This document shows positions 1 through 11,871 of a stretch of DNA of 64,000 nucleotides, piece by piece; position 1 is the first letter of the stretch; each line of letters starts with the position of its first letter. Below the pieces are notes generated by a model, which was given only the letters and a program-made list of their open reading frames with translations, was not told the DNA's origin and did not search any database. This stretch comes from Dipteris shenzhenensis. Its lineage: Eukaryota > Polypodiophyta > Polypodiopsida > Gleicheniales. The DNA lies in NCBI GenBank assembly GCA_047967505.1, contig CM106540.1. The stretch is one strand, 5' to 3'. The position numbers and the translations under genes are program-made.

Positions 1-1052
1 ACAAGAAGGGGGGCATGTTAACAGCCACAGCCATGGAGCATGATGACGAATATGGCCCTATGGCTTTTGAGCGGGCTCATCATCGATCTATTCCTGTGGG
101 TTTCGAGCCTCAAATGGCTTAGGATAGAGGTAGTCTCCGAGATCATCTAATTTGGCAAGCATAACACAGGAGCCATTTGTATCCTGTATATGGAAAACAC
201 AAGAGCCATTTGAAGACAAAGAGGAGTTTGAGAGAATTAGCATATGCCTTGGCATCATATGGGCCCAAGTGGTTTTAACAAAAGAGAGGTGAGAGAGAGG
301 TATAAGGAAAAGGGTTGGCCCTCCCTTCAAAAGGTGACTTGTATAAAAGGCCAAATGGTTGACTTTGGTCTCTATTGTTGTATGCACAAGTTTGTAACAC
401 AAGCTCCCTCTTCTCTTCCAATAGTGTCTCTAGGTGTTCTCTTGTTTCCCTTATAGTGCCTTTGTGTTTGCCACTCCCTCCCCCTTCATTCTTCCCCTCT
501 CCTCTCCCTCTCCCTCTATTCTCCCATCTCCCCTTCCCCTCTTTCTCTCATGGAAATGCATTGCAACAATCCGAGCCGCTTGAGTGACACTTGCGGATGG
601 TTCGTGTTGTGCATTGCTCTCGCAAGGAGCAGCTTGGAGTGGAGGCTCCATCGGCATTCCTTCAAGATCCCCACAACACGTGAGTCACCATTGAGGCTAC
701 AAAATTTCAAACGTTCTTCAATCCTTGTTTTACTAGTTCCTACCACCTCAGTGCAAGTGTTCTTCTCTCCTAGTTGTGTACCTTTAGCGTTTTCTAAGTG
801 TGCATCAGACATCATCTAAGACTTGAAGAACCCTCAGGGTTGCTTTGTAGCTCTCCTCTATTCATTGATTGTCAAAGAGATCTTCAAAGTCTTCAAAATC
901 ATCTCCAGACACTCAAAGATATCTCTTATAGAAATGAATTAAACCAAACAACTACCATATCTCATCACCTGTCATTGCTCTAAGTGTCTGTGCTCTTGGT
1001 TCTAAAAACCACTAGAGTCAATCTACTCAATTCTCCACTCGTACTTTCAGCA
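1..1052 (+). mobile_element. Probable 3' LTR of an LTR retrotransposon that extends off the left edge
   Basis: A purine-rich tract (about 4-12) is followed at 15 by TGTTAACAG, the usual order of polypurine tract and LTR start. A TATAAAA box lies at 342-348, followed by a CT-rich stretch typical of an R/U5 region. I place the 3' end near 1052 (TTTCAGCA) by eye. Part of this sequence (about 165-690) recurs inverted at 19318-19835, which confirms that it is repetitive. The internal region would lie left of the window. No target-site duplication can be checked, so the right end is uncertain. Confidence 0.5.
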
Positions 1053-1990
1053 TGTTCGTCCTCATTAAGATTGCCAAATGTTGACCATTTTCTTCCCTCA
1101 CCCTCATTGACACATGCACCCAATGCTCCAAAAAATAGTGCCAATTCTTGATGAAGATACCCTCTCTTGCAATCATGGGGCTCCTGGTGTACACACATAC
1201 TCTCGATGCAAGGGTGGAGTCATCAATAAGAACGAACAAGGGTGATGGGACTCAACTTGCAATGACTAAGCAAAAGGGCAAATTACAAGAGTGAGTCTGA
1301 CCTACCAGACTCATCACCTAAGTAATGTAATACTATCTATGTGACTCATCCGATTGGTGAACTAACTTCCTACATTACCTATGAAATCTCTTATCACTAT
1401 AGACCCAAATTACATTGATTCTTATTCCACAACCTTGCCACTTGGTCCCTGGTTACCCACCAACCCTAGTGCCATCATTGGAAATCAAACTAATTACTTA
1501 TTGATCTACACTCAACATTGGCTAATTTATCATAGGTTTAGATGGGCCAACTTGACTCAAATTACCCATCATACCCATACTAGTATTGCTCATATTAGGA
1601 TTTTGAGGTACTCATATTGATCCATAAGGTTCTATGGTCATAGTAGGAAGTAATCACGGACTATAACTAGGATTTTGGGTTAACACCATTTGTGACATAT
1701 TAGTACTCCCATTTTAGAGATTTCCTAATTTATTGTTATAGAAATGTTAGCTCATCTAATGTAGCTAGTTGTTGGATCGTAACATGGAACCCCACATCAA
1801 GAGGTAATGTGCTTGAAGAGGTGCTCTTTCTTTTATAAGTGACCTGCTTTTGCCAATTGCCAACATAATGATTTCAAATCAATTCTCTTGCTAGAACCTC
1901 TATACTTGAATAGTGATCCATCTTTGCATCCATGTTTCTAGACTTGGATGCCCACAATTCAACTAGAACTAATGGCTCAAACTCTTTAGA
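1053..1990. other. No gene recognised
   Basis: Short ORFs here have no recognisable domain and look random. The stretch is moderately AT-rich and lies between the leftmost LTR and the LINE fragment. I see no RNA gene or clear repeat. Confidence 0.5.
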
Positions 1991-1997
1991 AAATTCC

Positions 1998-3955
1998 TCC
2001 TTTTTTTTCCCTTTTTTTTGGGGGGTAGAATGCGGGTTTATATTATAAAGTCAAGAAGATGTGCAAGTTTTTAACATCAACAAAAACAACAAATCTCCTT
2101 CCCAAAATAAATCTCCTTCCACTATTTTGGGAAGTATTTCAATTAGCTTTGTCCTTCGGCACCATGTGGGATACCACCTTGATGACAACTGTGTCTAGAA
2201 TGTGAAATTAAGGACATGGGCATCATCATTTGTGGGCCTTCCCTGGTGCTTCTCTGGCTTCTCTGGATGGTCTCTGAAGGGTCTACAAGAATTGCTCCCT
2301 CGACATGATTCATTGCGCACTTTAGCTGAAACAATCGATGGGTCCATGTGAGACACCAGTCTTTTGTAGGAATGTAGGCTTGGCAGAACTTTCTACAATT
2401 CAATAGGGGCAGATCTTTTATGTGCTTGTGCATGAATGACCCTTTGCATCACTGCTCTCTCTTCAAGTGTGTTGGTAGGTACAAAGCTAGGATCATGAGA
2501 AATAGGAGGAGGAGTAGTGTTCTGCAAAGGGATCGGGCTTTCAATCTCTTGGTGTTGAGGTTGTTCTCTTTTGTTTGCTTCCTTCTCTACTCCAGTAGGT
2601 TGTTTTCTTCATGGGCAATACTATCTTCTTTCTGAGTGAATGCTTGTATCTCTGTTTGGCCTATGCAAATCTTTTGGAGAATGTCACTCCACTCCTAGTT
2701 GCACACATGAATTTAAGAAGACATTAGGAGCATCAATAACTTTATCATTAAAAACTTTTGCACACCGGAAGAACCAAATTGCCCAAAGTGTCAAGGCTTG
2801 GAAGGTGTTCCAGTTTGGTGGAGCTCTGTTAGGGATGTCTCCCAAGAGGAGATAAGCGTAGTTTAGTGGTCTTTGGGCATGATGGATTTGAGCTAAAGAC
2901 CATAATGTTTTGGACAGTACAATTGAGATAAGCATAGTTTAGTGGTCTTTAGGCGTGACGGATTTGAGCTGAAGACCATAATGTTTTGGACAGTCTACAA
3001 TTGAGGAAAAGTTATGGAATGTCCTCCTCGGCACTTCTACTTTGATTGCGGATGCTGTCGCCGTGTTCGATCCTCTGAGATCTTTTAGTAGTCTAGACTC
3101 CTTTGTGTAGGATTTGCCAAAGTAAGTAGGATTTCTTCTCAGAGGTGTTTTTGTCCCATACTTTTTCGAATCTCTTCACCCACAGCCCCCAAGAATCTCT
3201 TCTGTGCCATTTTAGGTTGAGTGTCTTTAGAATTTCCTCTTGACCTTCTACCCAAATTGGGATCGGTGTTAACTGGTTTTGTTCGACCCATCTGCATTCC
3301 CTCAAGAATGGTTTGAGGCAACCTCCCATCCACGATAAGATTTCTCTTGACCAGAGCCCTTGTCTCTCATGAATTATTCTCAGATCGAATCTGTTGAGAT
3401 AGAATTTAGTCATCAGATTTTTGTCTTCCAACCATTTGCCCTACTCTCGGTTCCATAAGCCTCCCCAGGTTTGTATTCCCTTCTTGTTGAGCTTGAGGGC
3501 TCGTTTCAAGTCCTCATCGCTTATTTGTGCCTTTGGCCAAATTATCAAGAACCAAATTGAATCTTGATTGCAAAAGGTGCCCATTTTTCTTGAAAAGCCC
3601 TTCCACTTGATATAAGGACGTCTTGATGCCCAAGCTTGCCACATCTTTTCCACAATTCTGAACCCTTGGCTAAACACATTTCACTATCCAGAGGAGCCAC
3701 CTCAAAGGGAACATGCTTCCATTGTTTGCATCTCTTGAGCCTGACTTTTTTCAGATCTTGTATGATTAGAGTTTCCCAAATTAGGTCAAGGTCTAGAAAT
3801 GCCTTGATTATCCATTGGTTTATAAACCTTGCCACCATGCTGACTCTCTATGTTCACTATCCCTAGTCCTCCTACCTCCTTAGGTAGTGTGCACACTTGC
3901 CATTTGACCTTGGCCATCTTGTGGTGGTCAGTGTTCCCCTCCCCAAAGGAAGGAG
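1998..3955 (-). mobile_element. 5'-truncated LINE (L1-like) fragment, C-terminal part of reverse transcriptase ORF and 3' UTR
   Basis: Read on the minus strand, the stretch from about 3955 gives VCTLPKEVGGLGIVNIES, which is typical of the region after the RT core in plant LINEs. It is followed around 3092-3140 by SYLLWQILHKGV and AEEDIP-LFLNC, resembling the zinc-binding zf-RVT module that closes plant LINE ORF2 proteins. Stops and frameshifts break the frame into ORFs at about 3838-3545, 3677-3441, 3431-3093 and 2935-2684. The two T runs near 1998-2020 would be the 3' poly(A) tail of a minus-strand insertion. Endonuclease and RT catalytic parts are missing, so this is a dead 5'-truncated copy. 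The family is inferred from motif appearance only. Confidence 0.6.
2851..3003. repeat. Tandem duplication, 76-bp unit x2
   Basis: The unit beginning GATAAGCGTAGTTTAGTGG (2851-2926) is repeated at 2927-3003 with a few substitutions. It lies inside the LINE relic and duplicates codons of the zf-RVT tail, so it arose after or during decay of that element. Confidence 0.85.
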
Positions 3956-6120
3956 TTGAGAGAATTCACTTTTTATATTAACCAGTTGATTTTCCAATGC
4001 ATGAATAACCACTCTCTAAGGATTTTTTATCTCTTTCTTCCATTTATGCATTCAAACCCTATTGCACCTTTGTTTTATCCTACTGCAACTGAACCTATCC
4101 ACACAAGCACTTTTGATGTGCTAGAGAGAATATTGTGCAGCTTTTTGCATAGATATCCACTTTCAAATAGATCTTTAAACTTATTATCTAATGATTTGGA
4201 CTCATCAATGATCATGGCTTTCTGATCTTACAAAGGTTGAGCTGGGTGGTTGCAAGCTAAGGGCGTTCACCTTTTGGCCACTGCCTAAAATTTTTAGGGG
4301 TGAAAAAGAGGCCATTTTGCATAGTAAATGGGTAATCTCACCTAGTTTCCTAAGGATTCACTCTTTCAAGTCTTCTAACACAACACCACACATGTATTTG
4401 TGCACACATTGACATGGTCCAATCGAAAATTAGAGATATATAACTCTGCTTTTCCACTGGTGTCATTGTAGGTCATAAGGTTGGTCACACTTTTTAGCAA
4501 ATACAAGTGTGACATTAAACCATTAATATCTTACTCATTCTACATGAAATGGTGCTACAAATTGATAGGAAGACACATCACATATTGTAGATTTGAACTT
4601 GATTTTTTGAGTTTTGTTGAAATCTTTATCTAATTAAAATAGATTTTTATGTTTAATAATTAAGGGGAAATGTATTTTTTGGTGCACCATAGCTTTTTTG
4701 GCCAAGCTTGAAATATTTTTTACATTTGATTTGATAAATCTAAAATCCAATGGTTAGGTTTTATGGGATCTACATTTGAAATTTACTTCAACTTGTTAGA
4801 GGATTGGTAAAGGATATTGGAAAAAAACATTGTAATTTGTAGAAGTTTTGTAATACACCAAAAATCACACATATATTAGGCGTCGACTTGATGAAGCTAT
4901 TTAAAAAAAATTGGTGAAATTTGCATAAGGGAAGGGTCAATTTTGCCTTCCCCAACAAGTGAAAACCCCTTCATGTATGTAAAAAGGGTCACACTAGACA
5001 AATACCAAGGCTAGACAGGATTGGTGTTAGGCATGGACGTGTAGGTTTGGGTAGTTACCAAGACTCGTGGCAACATTTTTGGTGGGGTATCTTGTCCATG
5101 TGGAAGGCTGACACATCATCATCCTCAAGAGTGGTCTTGCCACCTCAACATGCCACATGAGCCTTTGACTTTTCTTGCACATCACCACCTCTGGCATTGA
5201 GGACACATCAGTAGGTTGCCTAATGCGATGCATGCCACTCATCATACATCATACACCACATCGGCCCCTACATTCCACCTCATTATCATCTTGGTAGGTT
5301 CCACATCATGAGCATGCATGATGCCACATCATCTGCGATTTGCCACATCAGCATCTCCCTCCATGCATGTACAAAATGTCCCGCCACATCATCATGCACT
5401 CTCATGAATGCAAGGCATGGAAGGTGGATGGTCTAATGCACGATGTAGTGTATATGCATACATGCAGGATGCATGTGGCATGCATGCATGCATGATGTTG
5501 TAACATGAAAAATGATGTATTATGTTATCACATATTAAAATCTTATGCCCACTTAATTTAGATTAGAATAGTCATTAAGTCAGATCCTCTTCTCCCATGG
5601 TAAGTTGGTTTAATTAAATTAAAATCAAATAATTAGACTTATATTTAATCATATATTGTAAAATATATAGATTAAAATCACCTCAAATTGTAAGAAGCAA
5701 TCAAATTTGCATTTTTTCCATCATATACTCAATTGATTCTAATCATCAAAAATTAAGGGAACCAACCAATCCATTCAATTTACTAGATTATCAAAATTAT
5801 GGGAACCACCCAATCCATTCAAATTATTAGATTATGTCAAATTAGGACAACCACTTATTTCATTGATATTACAAGAATAAATAAAATATTATCTAATCAA
5901 ATCAAATGTAATCCAATCAAATCTAAGTAGGGGTGTCTAACTTTCCTATAAGAGGGCACATTGTTTAGGCTCATTTCATGCATTCTTAGTTTGAAGCCTT
6001 GCCCTTATTACCTAAGCTTGACACCTCCTTCTACCTTCTTAGTTTGAAGCCTTGCTCTTATTTTCTCTCCATAATCTTCACACCTCCTTCTATTTTGAAG
6101 CCTTGCCCTTATTGCCTTCC
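3956..6120. other. No gene; AT-rich sequence with a CATCATC/GCCACATCA low-complexity block
   Basis: From 3956 to 5000 the sequence is AT-rich with no credible ORF. From about 5100 to 5500 it is dominated by short CACATCATC and GCCACATCA words and ends in a CATGCATG run near 5480-5500. From 5510 to 5930 it is again very AT-rich. No domain or RNA gene is recognised. Confidence 0.5.
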
Positions 6121-6140
6121 CCTACTGATTCCTAGCTTCA

Positions 6141-7500
6141 ATGAGAATGGGTTCTCAAAGAGATAGAGCTAATAGAGCCGATAGGAAAAGGAGACCCCTA
6201 CCGCTGATGTTGTAGAGGAAGAGCAAAAGAGGAAGGCTGGTGAGTGAAAGAGAGCATCGGGAGCTAGAATCCATGCTGCCAATGAACCAACCCCCCCTTC
6301 GCTCGCCCCCCTTCTCTTGCCCCCTTCCTCCCCCCCTCCTCTTGCCCCCCCTCCTCCCCCATTCCTCCACCACTCATGCCACCTCACACTAGTGATGGAT
6401 CAAGAGCATGTGCCTTACCAATGACAACCATTCATCGTCGTGTCAATAGTATCGTAGAGTCTTTCTTTGTTGACCTTAATCTTTCTTCTCATTCTACTCT
6501 TCTCACTTGCTTGATTGATCATCCTAAGTTGGTAGAGTGTAGAAAGCTTGCTCGGATTGGTGCACATAGAGACAGGATAAGGTCCTTAGTAGTGTTCGTC
6601 ATTCTTATGCATCTATCAAGAAGAGGAACACTGCAGATGCCTTGGCAGCATGTTGTGCTGTTGTGGTTGCTATTACTCGACCCCGCATGGCAGGTCATGT
6701 TCGTGCTATTGTGGTTGCTATTATTCGACCCCGCATGGCAGGTCATGTTCGTGCTAGATCTGGCTTACTCCACATTCCACCGCATACAGTGAGAGTGGGC
6801 ATGATTAGGAGTGAGAGTTTAGATGCCAATGACGTTGATGCTCTATGGGCTTCTAGTGGTCCCGCACCTCAAAGTGATTGTTTTCTCGATGAGAGAAACA
6901 AGGCATTCATAGAGCAGTTTTGGGAGGAGCATTATAGGGCATCGCCAATTTTGAAGAAGGCATTGAGAAAGAGGGTCTCACGTGGTGTTTACATCGAGCA
7001 TGGGGGTGCTTTCTTGAGGTTAGCCAAACTGAGTTGTATACTCAGTTTATAGAGGCACATCCCCACATTAGGATTGGGCATTGATATTTTAAGAGGTGTA
7101 AGCCATGGTATTTGCGATGTTCTAAGGAGCAGGATACATGCTGTTGTCGATATCATGTCGACTTTGGATTGTTTTACGATGCCTTACTTTCCCTCATTAG
7201 ACACAAGGGAGTGGTTCCTACTAGTCCTCATGACTTCATTCACTCTATATTGTGTCCACGAGAGGAGGATGTGTTGTACCATTCACTTGATTGTGTGGAG
7301 GGGAGATGTGCCAGATGTGGTGATAGGGCGGTGATTTGGCCCTACTTTGTACCATTCAAGAGGATGGTAGTGACATGGAGATTGTGCATTAGCAGTGTTA
7401 CGATATGTTACACCCATGTTAGATGGTGGTGGACAATCCAGGAGGTTGCTGATTGTGGAGAAGGAGACTCCATGTGTGGTCTTCATGTTGAGAGATCACA
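6141..7500 (+). pseudogene. Decayed gene for a cysteine-rich protein with a CCCRYH motif, possibly transposon-derived
   Basis: A basic N-terminus (6141 on: MRMGSQRDRANRADRKRR) leads through a proline-rich stretch into a coding-like region. The main frame runs from about 6590 to 7010 (ADALAACCAVVVAITRP, then FIEQFWEEHYRASPI). It shifts frame near 7005-7018 into SQTELYTQFIEAHPHIRIGH, meets an in-frame TGA at 7082-7084, and resumes as YFKRCKPWYLRC, DTCCCRYHVDFGLFYDAL and CVEGRCARCG. Clustered Cys and His suggest metal binding. I have a general impression of similar uncharacterised plant and animal proteins but cannot name the family. Frameshift, stop and low-complexity insertions make it a pseudogene here. 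It ends close to the LTR that starts at 7486. Confidence 0.5.
6661..6756 (+). repeat. 48-bp in-frame tandem duplication in the cysteine-rich pseudogene
   Basis: The 48-bp unit at 6661-6708 (containing ACCCCGCATGGCAGGTCATG) is repeated almost exactly at 6709-6756. It adds 16 codons (AITRPRMAGHVRA-like) without breaking the frame. Confidence 0.85.
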
Positions 7501-7742
7501 CTCAACATCATGTGATCATATGTGCATAGCACCATCATGTGATCATATGTACATAGCCCTAACCCAGTAGAGTGCTATAAAGGAAAGGGTTAGATGCCTT
7601 AACCCTAACCCTAAATGGGTTTGCATATATTCTACATTTTCAATTGAATCTAGTGTACAGTTAGTCATTTGTGGTGAGCTCTCTAACTGTGTCCTCTCTC
7701 CTCATCTCCACTCTTCTCCTCTCCCCTCTTCACATTTTGTCA
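7486..7742 (+). mobile_element. 5' LTR of a Copia-like element (257 bp)
   Basis: The LTR starts TGTTGAGAGATCACACTCAAC and ends TTTTGTCA, immediately followed by a perfect initiator-methionine tRNA primer binding site. A TATAAAG box is at 7576-7582, followed by a CT-rich leader. Plant telomere-like CCCTAAC words lie just after the TATA box. The start and layout resemble the LTR at 48586. I could not find a matching 3' LTR. The element's interior (7755-8735) has no recognisable gag or pol and is cut by the element inserted at 8741. Confidence 0.7.
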
Positions 7743-7754
7743 TGGTATCAGAGC
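7743..7754 (+). promoter_or_regulatory. Primer binding site, tRNA-iMet type
   Basis: TGGTATCAGAGC directly follows the LTR end. It is complementary to the 3' end of plant initiator methionine tRNA, the usual primer of minus-strand synthesis in Copia-type elements. Confidence 0.8.
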
Positions 7755-8735
7755 TCCCTTGCCTTCTGCTGAGGCATTGCAACCTTTGAGAGCGTGTGAG
7801 TGATTGAGAGATTGAGAGCTTCTCGAGTGTTCTTGTGAGAGTTCATTTCCATAGAGAAAAGTTTCCGTTCATTGCATTGAGAGAAAATTTCCGTCATTCC
7901 TAAGAAATTTCCATTCATTTCTTGAGTGTTTATGATAGTTTCAAGTGAGAAAGAGAGAGAGGTTCCATTCTTGTAAGCGAGAGAGATTTTATTGAAGAAT
8001 TCTTGTTCCCTCCATTCCTTGTACTCTGAGAGAGAGATATAGGGAGAGATCAAACTTGTGTGAAAGATCTCAAATCTTATCCCACCAAAATCTACAACTT
8101 CAAAGGCGACCTCTGCAGCTCCTACAAGCTCAAACTACGAGCTACATCTGCCTTGCAATGCCCTCCAAGATTGTGCAGTCTCCACTAGAAACTCTACAGT
8201 GCCTGCGAATCTGTAACAACTTCAACACCTTCTCTACTATAGCCAAGCCTCCCTCAAAAATGGCATCTATGAATTGCATCTACGAACTGCATCGACCTCT
8301 TCAAATGAGCACCTTTTAACTCCGCTCCCTTCCAATGTCTCCTTGAAACCAACATCCACGAGCTGCTCCATATGCAAAGAGCTTCAAAAGTGTCTATGCC
8401 CAAATGACAGACAGATCTATGAAAGCTTCCACTAACAGGCCCTTCAATTTTCAAGGGAAGGACCTCCTGCCTCACGGGACTAGCAGCACTCGCCTTCAGA
8501 GTCGACAACACAATGCAATGCTTAAAGTCCAACCAGCCTATTTCTTTGCATAAGAGCCTTGGCATTGTGGCTCCCTCCTCCATCGATGAAATGAGCGCCA
8601 ACCACCAGCAAAGCTCCAAAAGTGCCAGCGCTGCTCCAATGAGTCTCGAGCGACAACGTTCATAGCTTCCAAACCTGCTCCCGGCACCTCAACTCCCTAC
8701 ACTAGCTTCTACAAGCTAAGGCCATCTCTCTCTAC
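7755..8735 (+). mobile_element. Interior of the element starting at 7486, no recognisable coding domain
   Basis: The first 300 bases are rich in GAGAG and TTTCC words, like the leaders of the elements at 9080 and 59509, which suggests relatedness. Further on, only short ORFs without domains are seen. The element probably continues after 11871 but I cannot mark its end. Confidence 0.4.
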
Positions 8736-8740
8736 AAACG

Positions 8741-9079
8741 TGTTGAGAGTTGTGGTGCCATGAGCACATAATTAGAGGCTAAGGTATGGTATAGGAAAGA
8801 ATTAAAGTAGCCACCCTAGGATGTGGACTACATGATGTGGAGATGTGGATTGAGGATATCCACAAGGAGAGATGTGGATGAGAGGATCCCACAAGTGTTG
8901 ACTATTCAAAGGCAACTCTCTATATAAGAGGCCTATCATGTATTGTTGAGAACACACATTGCAAGAGATATAGATTTGCTATCTCCCTCTCATGTCTTAT
9001 TTAGTGTGCTTTGAGCCTCCTTAGTTCTTCTATTGATCTTGTGTGCACTAGGTTTAGCACGATCTTACATTCTTTCTCA
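8741..9079 (+). repeat. 5' LTR of non-autonomous element A
   Basis: A 339-bp direct repeat, TG...CA bounded, with a TATA box at 8921-8928. The PBS TGGTATCAGAGC follows at 9080-9091. Confidence 0.88.
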
Positions 9080-9091
9080 TGGTATCAGAGC
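9080..9091 (+). promoter_or_regulatory. Primer binding site, tRNA-iMet type
   Basis: TGGTATCAGAGC abuts the 5' LTR end with no spacer. Confidence 0.85.
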
Positions 9092-9213
9092 ATAGGTTTA
9101 GCTCTCCTAGTTTAGCTCATTAGTAAGAATAGGACACCACTCTCCTATGACCACTGTCTCCGCTGTGTAGAGATCATATGGAATTGTGTCAATCTCTGTG
9201 GAGAATGCCACCA

Positions 9214-9550
9214 GTGGAGAATGGCAGTGGTGCCAATCTCATACCATGACCTGAAAACACGCACAAGGAATCCTAAACTCACATGTGCATTGGCACTTTT
9301 GCCATTATCCTACTGCAGCCAATAAAATTAGTGGAATGTCAATCTATAGGTTCAGTTTGTCTAGACTACTACTAGCGGAGAATGGCAGTGGTGCCAATCT
9401 CATGCTTGCAAATACATAATGACACTGAGATCATCAAACTCACATGTAGAATGGAATAGGGCACCACTCTCCTATGATCACTGGAATGCCCCTCCTAGAA
9501 TAGTAGGCTAAGCATTTGTACAAGTGGAGAATGGCAGTGGTGCCAATCTC
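9214..9550 (+). repeat. Three spaced copies of a 27-bp motif in element A
   Basis: GGAGAATGGCAGTGGTGCCA followed by ATCTC recurs at 9214-9240, 9375-9401 and 9524-9550, spaced about 150-160 bp. A partly complementary motif (CACCACTCTCCTATGA) sits between copies near 9130 and 9460. The copies lie in the leader just downstream of the PBS. Confidence 0.85.
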
Positions 9551-11400
9551 TTATTAGACCCTAAGAACTAGGATTGCTTCCATTCCTAGATTAGTTTCAA
9601 AATGTAGGATTAGTTTTAGATCTCGAGAGTTCTTGTGAGAATTCATTGAGAGAAAGAGTGAGAGAAATCCATCTTCTTGAGACAATTTCCATTTGCTCAA
9701 TAGAATTTCCATCCATTTGAGATATTTCCATTCACGTGAGAAAGAGAGAGATATGCTCCTTCATTTCTCTGATAGAATTATGTTTGGGAGAGAGAGCATC
9801 TATATTCTCCTTGTTGCAAGAGAGAGTGAGATAGGGAGTGTTTTCAAAGGTTTTGTGAGAGAGACAGGGAGTGCAACTTCAAAGGTTTTCGACCTTGTTG
9901 TAGATCTAAGGCTCTAAGGATTCTCCATCTCCAAAACGCCCTAGCATGTGTAGTTAAGCAATGTCAGCAACAACTAGCAACATCTACACCAAGCAATGAC
10001 TACTACAACTGACTCAACCAAAAGCCAGCCTCGCCTAATTGCCTTTGATGCCTCTCCAACAGTGCTCCCAGTCTCCAGTCTCCTATGTCCTTTAACACTG
10101 CTCCTACAAGATCGTCCCTCTCTAGATGTGACCTTGACTGATGATAGCTCAATGCTCCAAAACATAGAGCTGCCAAGCTATGCACGCTTCCTAGATATGG
10201 CAAGCTGCCGGTTCACGCGATTTCATTGAGGGTTTGGCGGGATCCTTATCCATGTCAAAAACAGCACCAATGCCCAATCATAATAATTAGATTCATCCCC
10301 TGAGCGAATGCTGCCTCATCTGCCTCCCTCTACAAGTGGCTTGCACTCATCTTCCTCTCTCCAAAATTTGCAACAAAGCACCATATCGATTTCACACATA
10401 TGCAGACTCTGGTTGAATTCTTCGATATATCCAGGATCAATTGCACTGTAGAGATGACCAAGCACTATTAGAACTCTCTGTACAACCTCTACACAGTCCA
10501 TCCATTGACGACCAACAACCTACAGCTAGCGCAACCCAACTGCAAATGCGATGACTATCTCCTGCAATAACCTGCATCTCCATCGATCAATGATTGCCCA
10601 AGCAACGCATGCAATAGCACGCACACATCCCCGACCCGGACAACAACGAGATGACTTCTTCTTGTTGCAATAAGGAATGCCAACGACTTCTTCTTGCGAT
10701 GAGGATGACAGATTGTTTGCAGAGATTTGGTCATAGTTTTGGCTAAGGGCTATACGTGGCACATAGAATGATTAGGGTGTAGTCAATCTCTAGGTTTGGT
10801 TATCCATGCAATGGTCAATTTTTTGCCACGTGCAGATCAAAGTTGAACCATGGTTAAAGCTTATGTTTAGGGGTAGGATTAGTTAAGGGCCAGCTAAGCA
10901 CAGTTACCTCTTGCTAAGCACAATGCAAGTGCATCATGTGAACAGCCAAGCCACATCATCAAGGCCCCCTCTTCTTCACAAAAACTTCGACAAGGCATAA
11001 CTTCCAATCCAGGAAGAATTTGCACATGCTCCAAAAAGAAAAAGTGATTGTCTTTTTGAGCTCTACGTGTTGTCAAGTCAGTATCATTGTATGCAATTAG
11101 ACACTGCCAATATTGAAAGAAATCAATTGGTAAGACCTTTGCAACAAATGGAAAAGTGATGCATGAATGCAAAAAGCATGCCAAAAGCATAAGTGCATGA
11201 GATGACCATAGCACGAAAAATGGCATCCACACATAAAGCATTAAGGCACATGGAAGAACAAAGCATTATGCATCAAGCTACATCAAGCAAAGAAGACAAC
11301 AACATTGACAACATGAATTGGGATGCAACAACCTTGCCACCTTTAGCCCACATGTTTGTAAATCAGACCTGACCACCTAAGAGTAGCTATGAAAGCACCC

Positions 11401-11533
11401 AGGGGAGGTATTGACATGTAAACCACACTTTACCACCTTAAGTAGTAATGCAAGCACTAAGGGGAGGTGATGGAATGTAACTCACATCTGACCGCCTTGC
11501 AATAGCCAAAGGATCATGGCACCAAGGGGAGGT
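11401..11533 (+). repeat. Three tandem polypurine-tract units before the 3' LTR of element A
   Basis: AGGGGAGGT occurs at 11401-11409, 11460-11468 and 11525-11533. Each is preceded by a related block (ACCACCT, then a short AGTAG or TAGC motif). The third copy abuts the LTR start and is the expected primer for plus-strand synthesis. Confidence 0.8.
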
Positions 11534-11871
11534 GTTGAGAGTTGTGGTGTCATGAGCACATAATTAGAGGCTAAGGTATGGTATCGGAAAGAATTAAAGT
11601 AGCCACCCTAGGATGTGGACTACATGATGTGGAGATGTGGATTGAGGATATCCACAAGGAGAGATGTGGATGAGAGGATCCCACAAGTGTTGACTATTCA
11701 AAGGGCACTCTCTATATAAGAGGCCTATCATGTATTGTTGAGAACACATATTGCAAGAGATATAGATTTGCTATCTCCCTCTCATGTATTATTTAGTGTG
11801 CTTTGAGCCTCCTTAGTTCTTCTGTTGATCTTGTGTGCATTAGGTTTAGCATGATCTTACATTCTTTCTCA
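11533..11871 (+). repeat. 3' LTR of non-autonomous element A
   Basis: A 339-bp repeat of the 5' LTR. The flank AAATG matches the left flank AAACG at four of five bases. Confidence 0.88.

Larger units (their letters stand above)
8741..11871 (+). mobile_element. Complete non-autonomous LTR retrotransposon, copy A (3.1 kb)
   Basis: Two 339-bp LTRs (8741-9079 and 11533-11871) start TGTTGAGAGTTGTGG and end TTTCTCA. They differ by only a few bases. The flanks AAACG (8736-8740) and AAATG (11872-11876) fit a 5-bp target duplication with one later mutation. A perfect PBS follows the 5' LTR, and a polypurine tract AAGGGGAGG precedes the 3' LTR. The interior has no recognisable gag, protease, RT, RNase H or integrase, so it must rely on enzymes from elsewhere. 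Its 3' interior (about 10937-11532) is closely shared with the element at 59183-61886. A TATATAAG box at 8921-8928 marks the LTR promoter. Confidence 0.85.

Noticed and set aside
6155-6387. Minus-strand glycine/arginine-rich ORFs
   Set aside because: They read the antisense of a C-rich, proline-coding low-complexity stretch in the cysteine-rich pseudogene.
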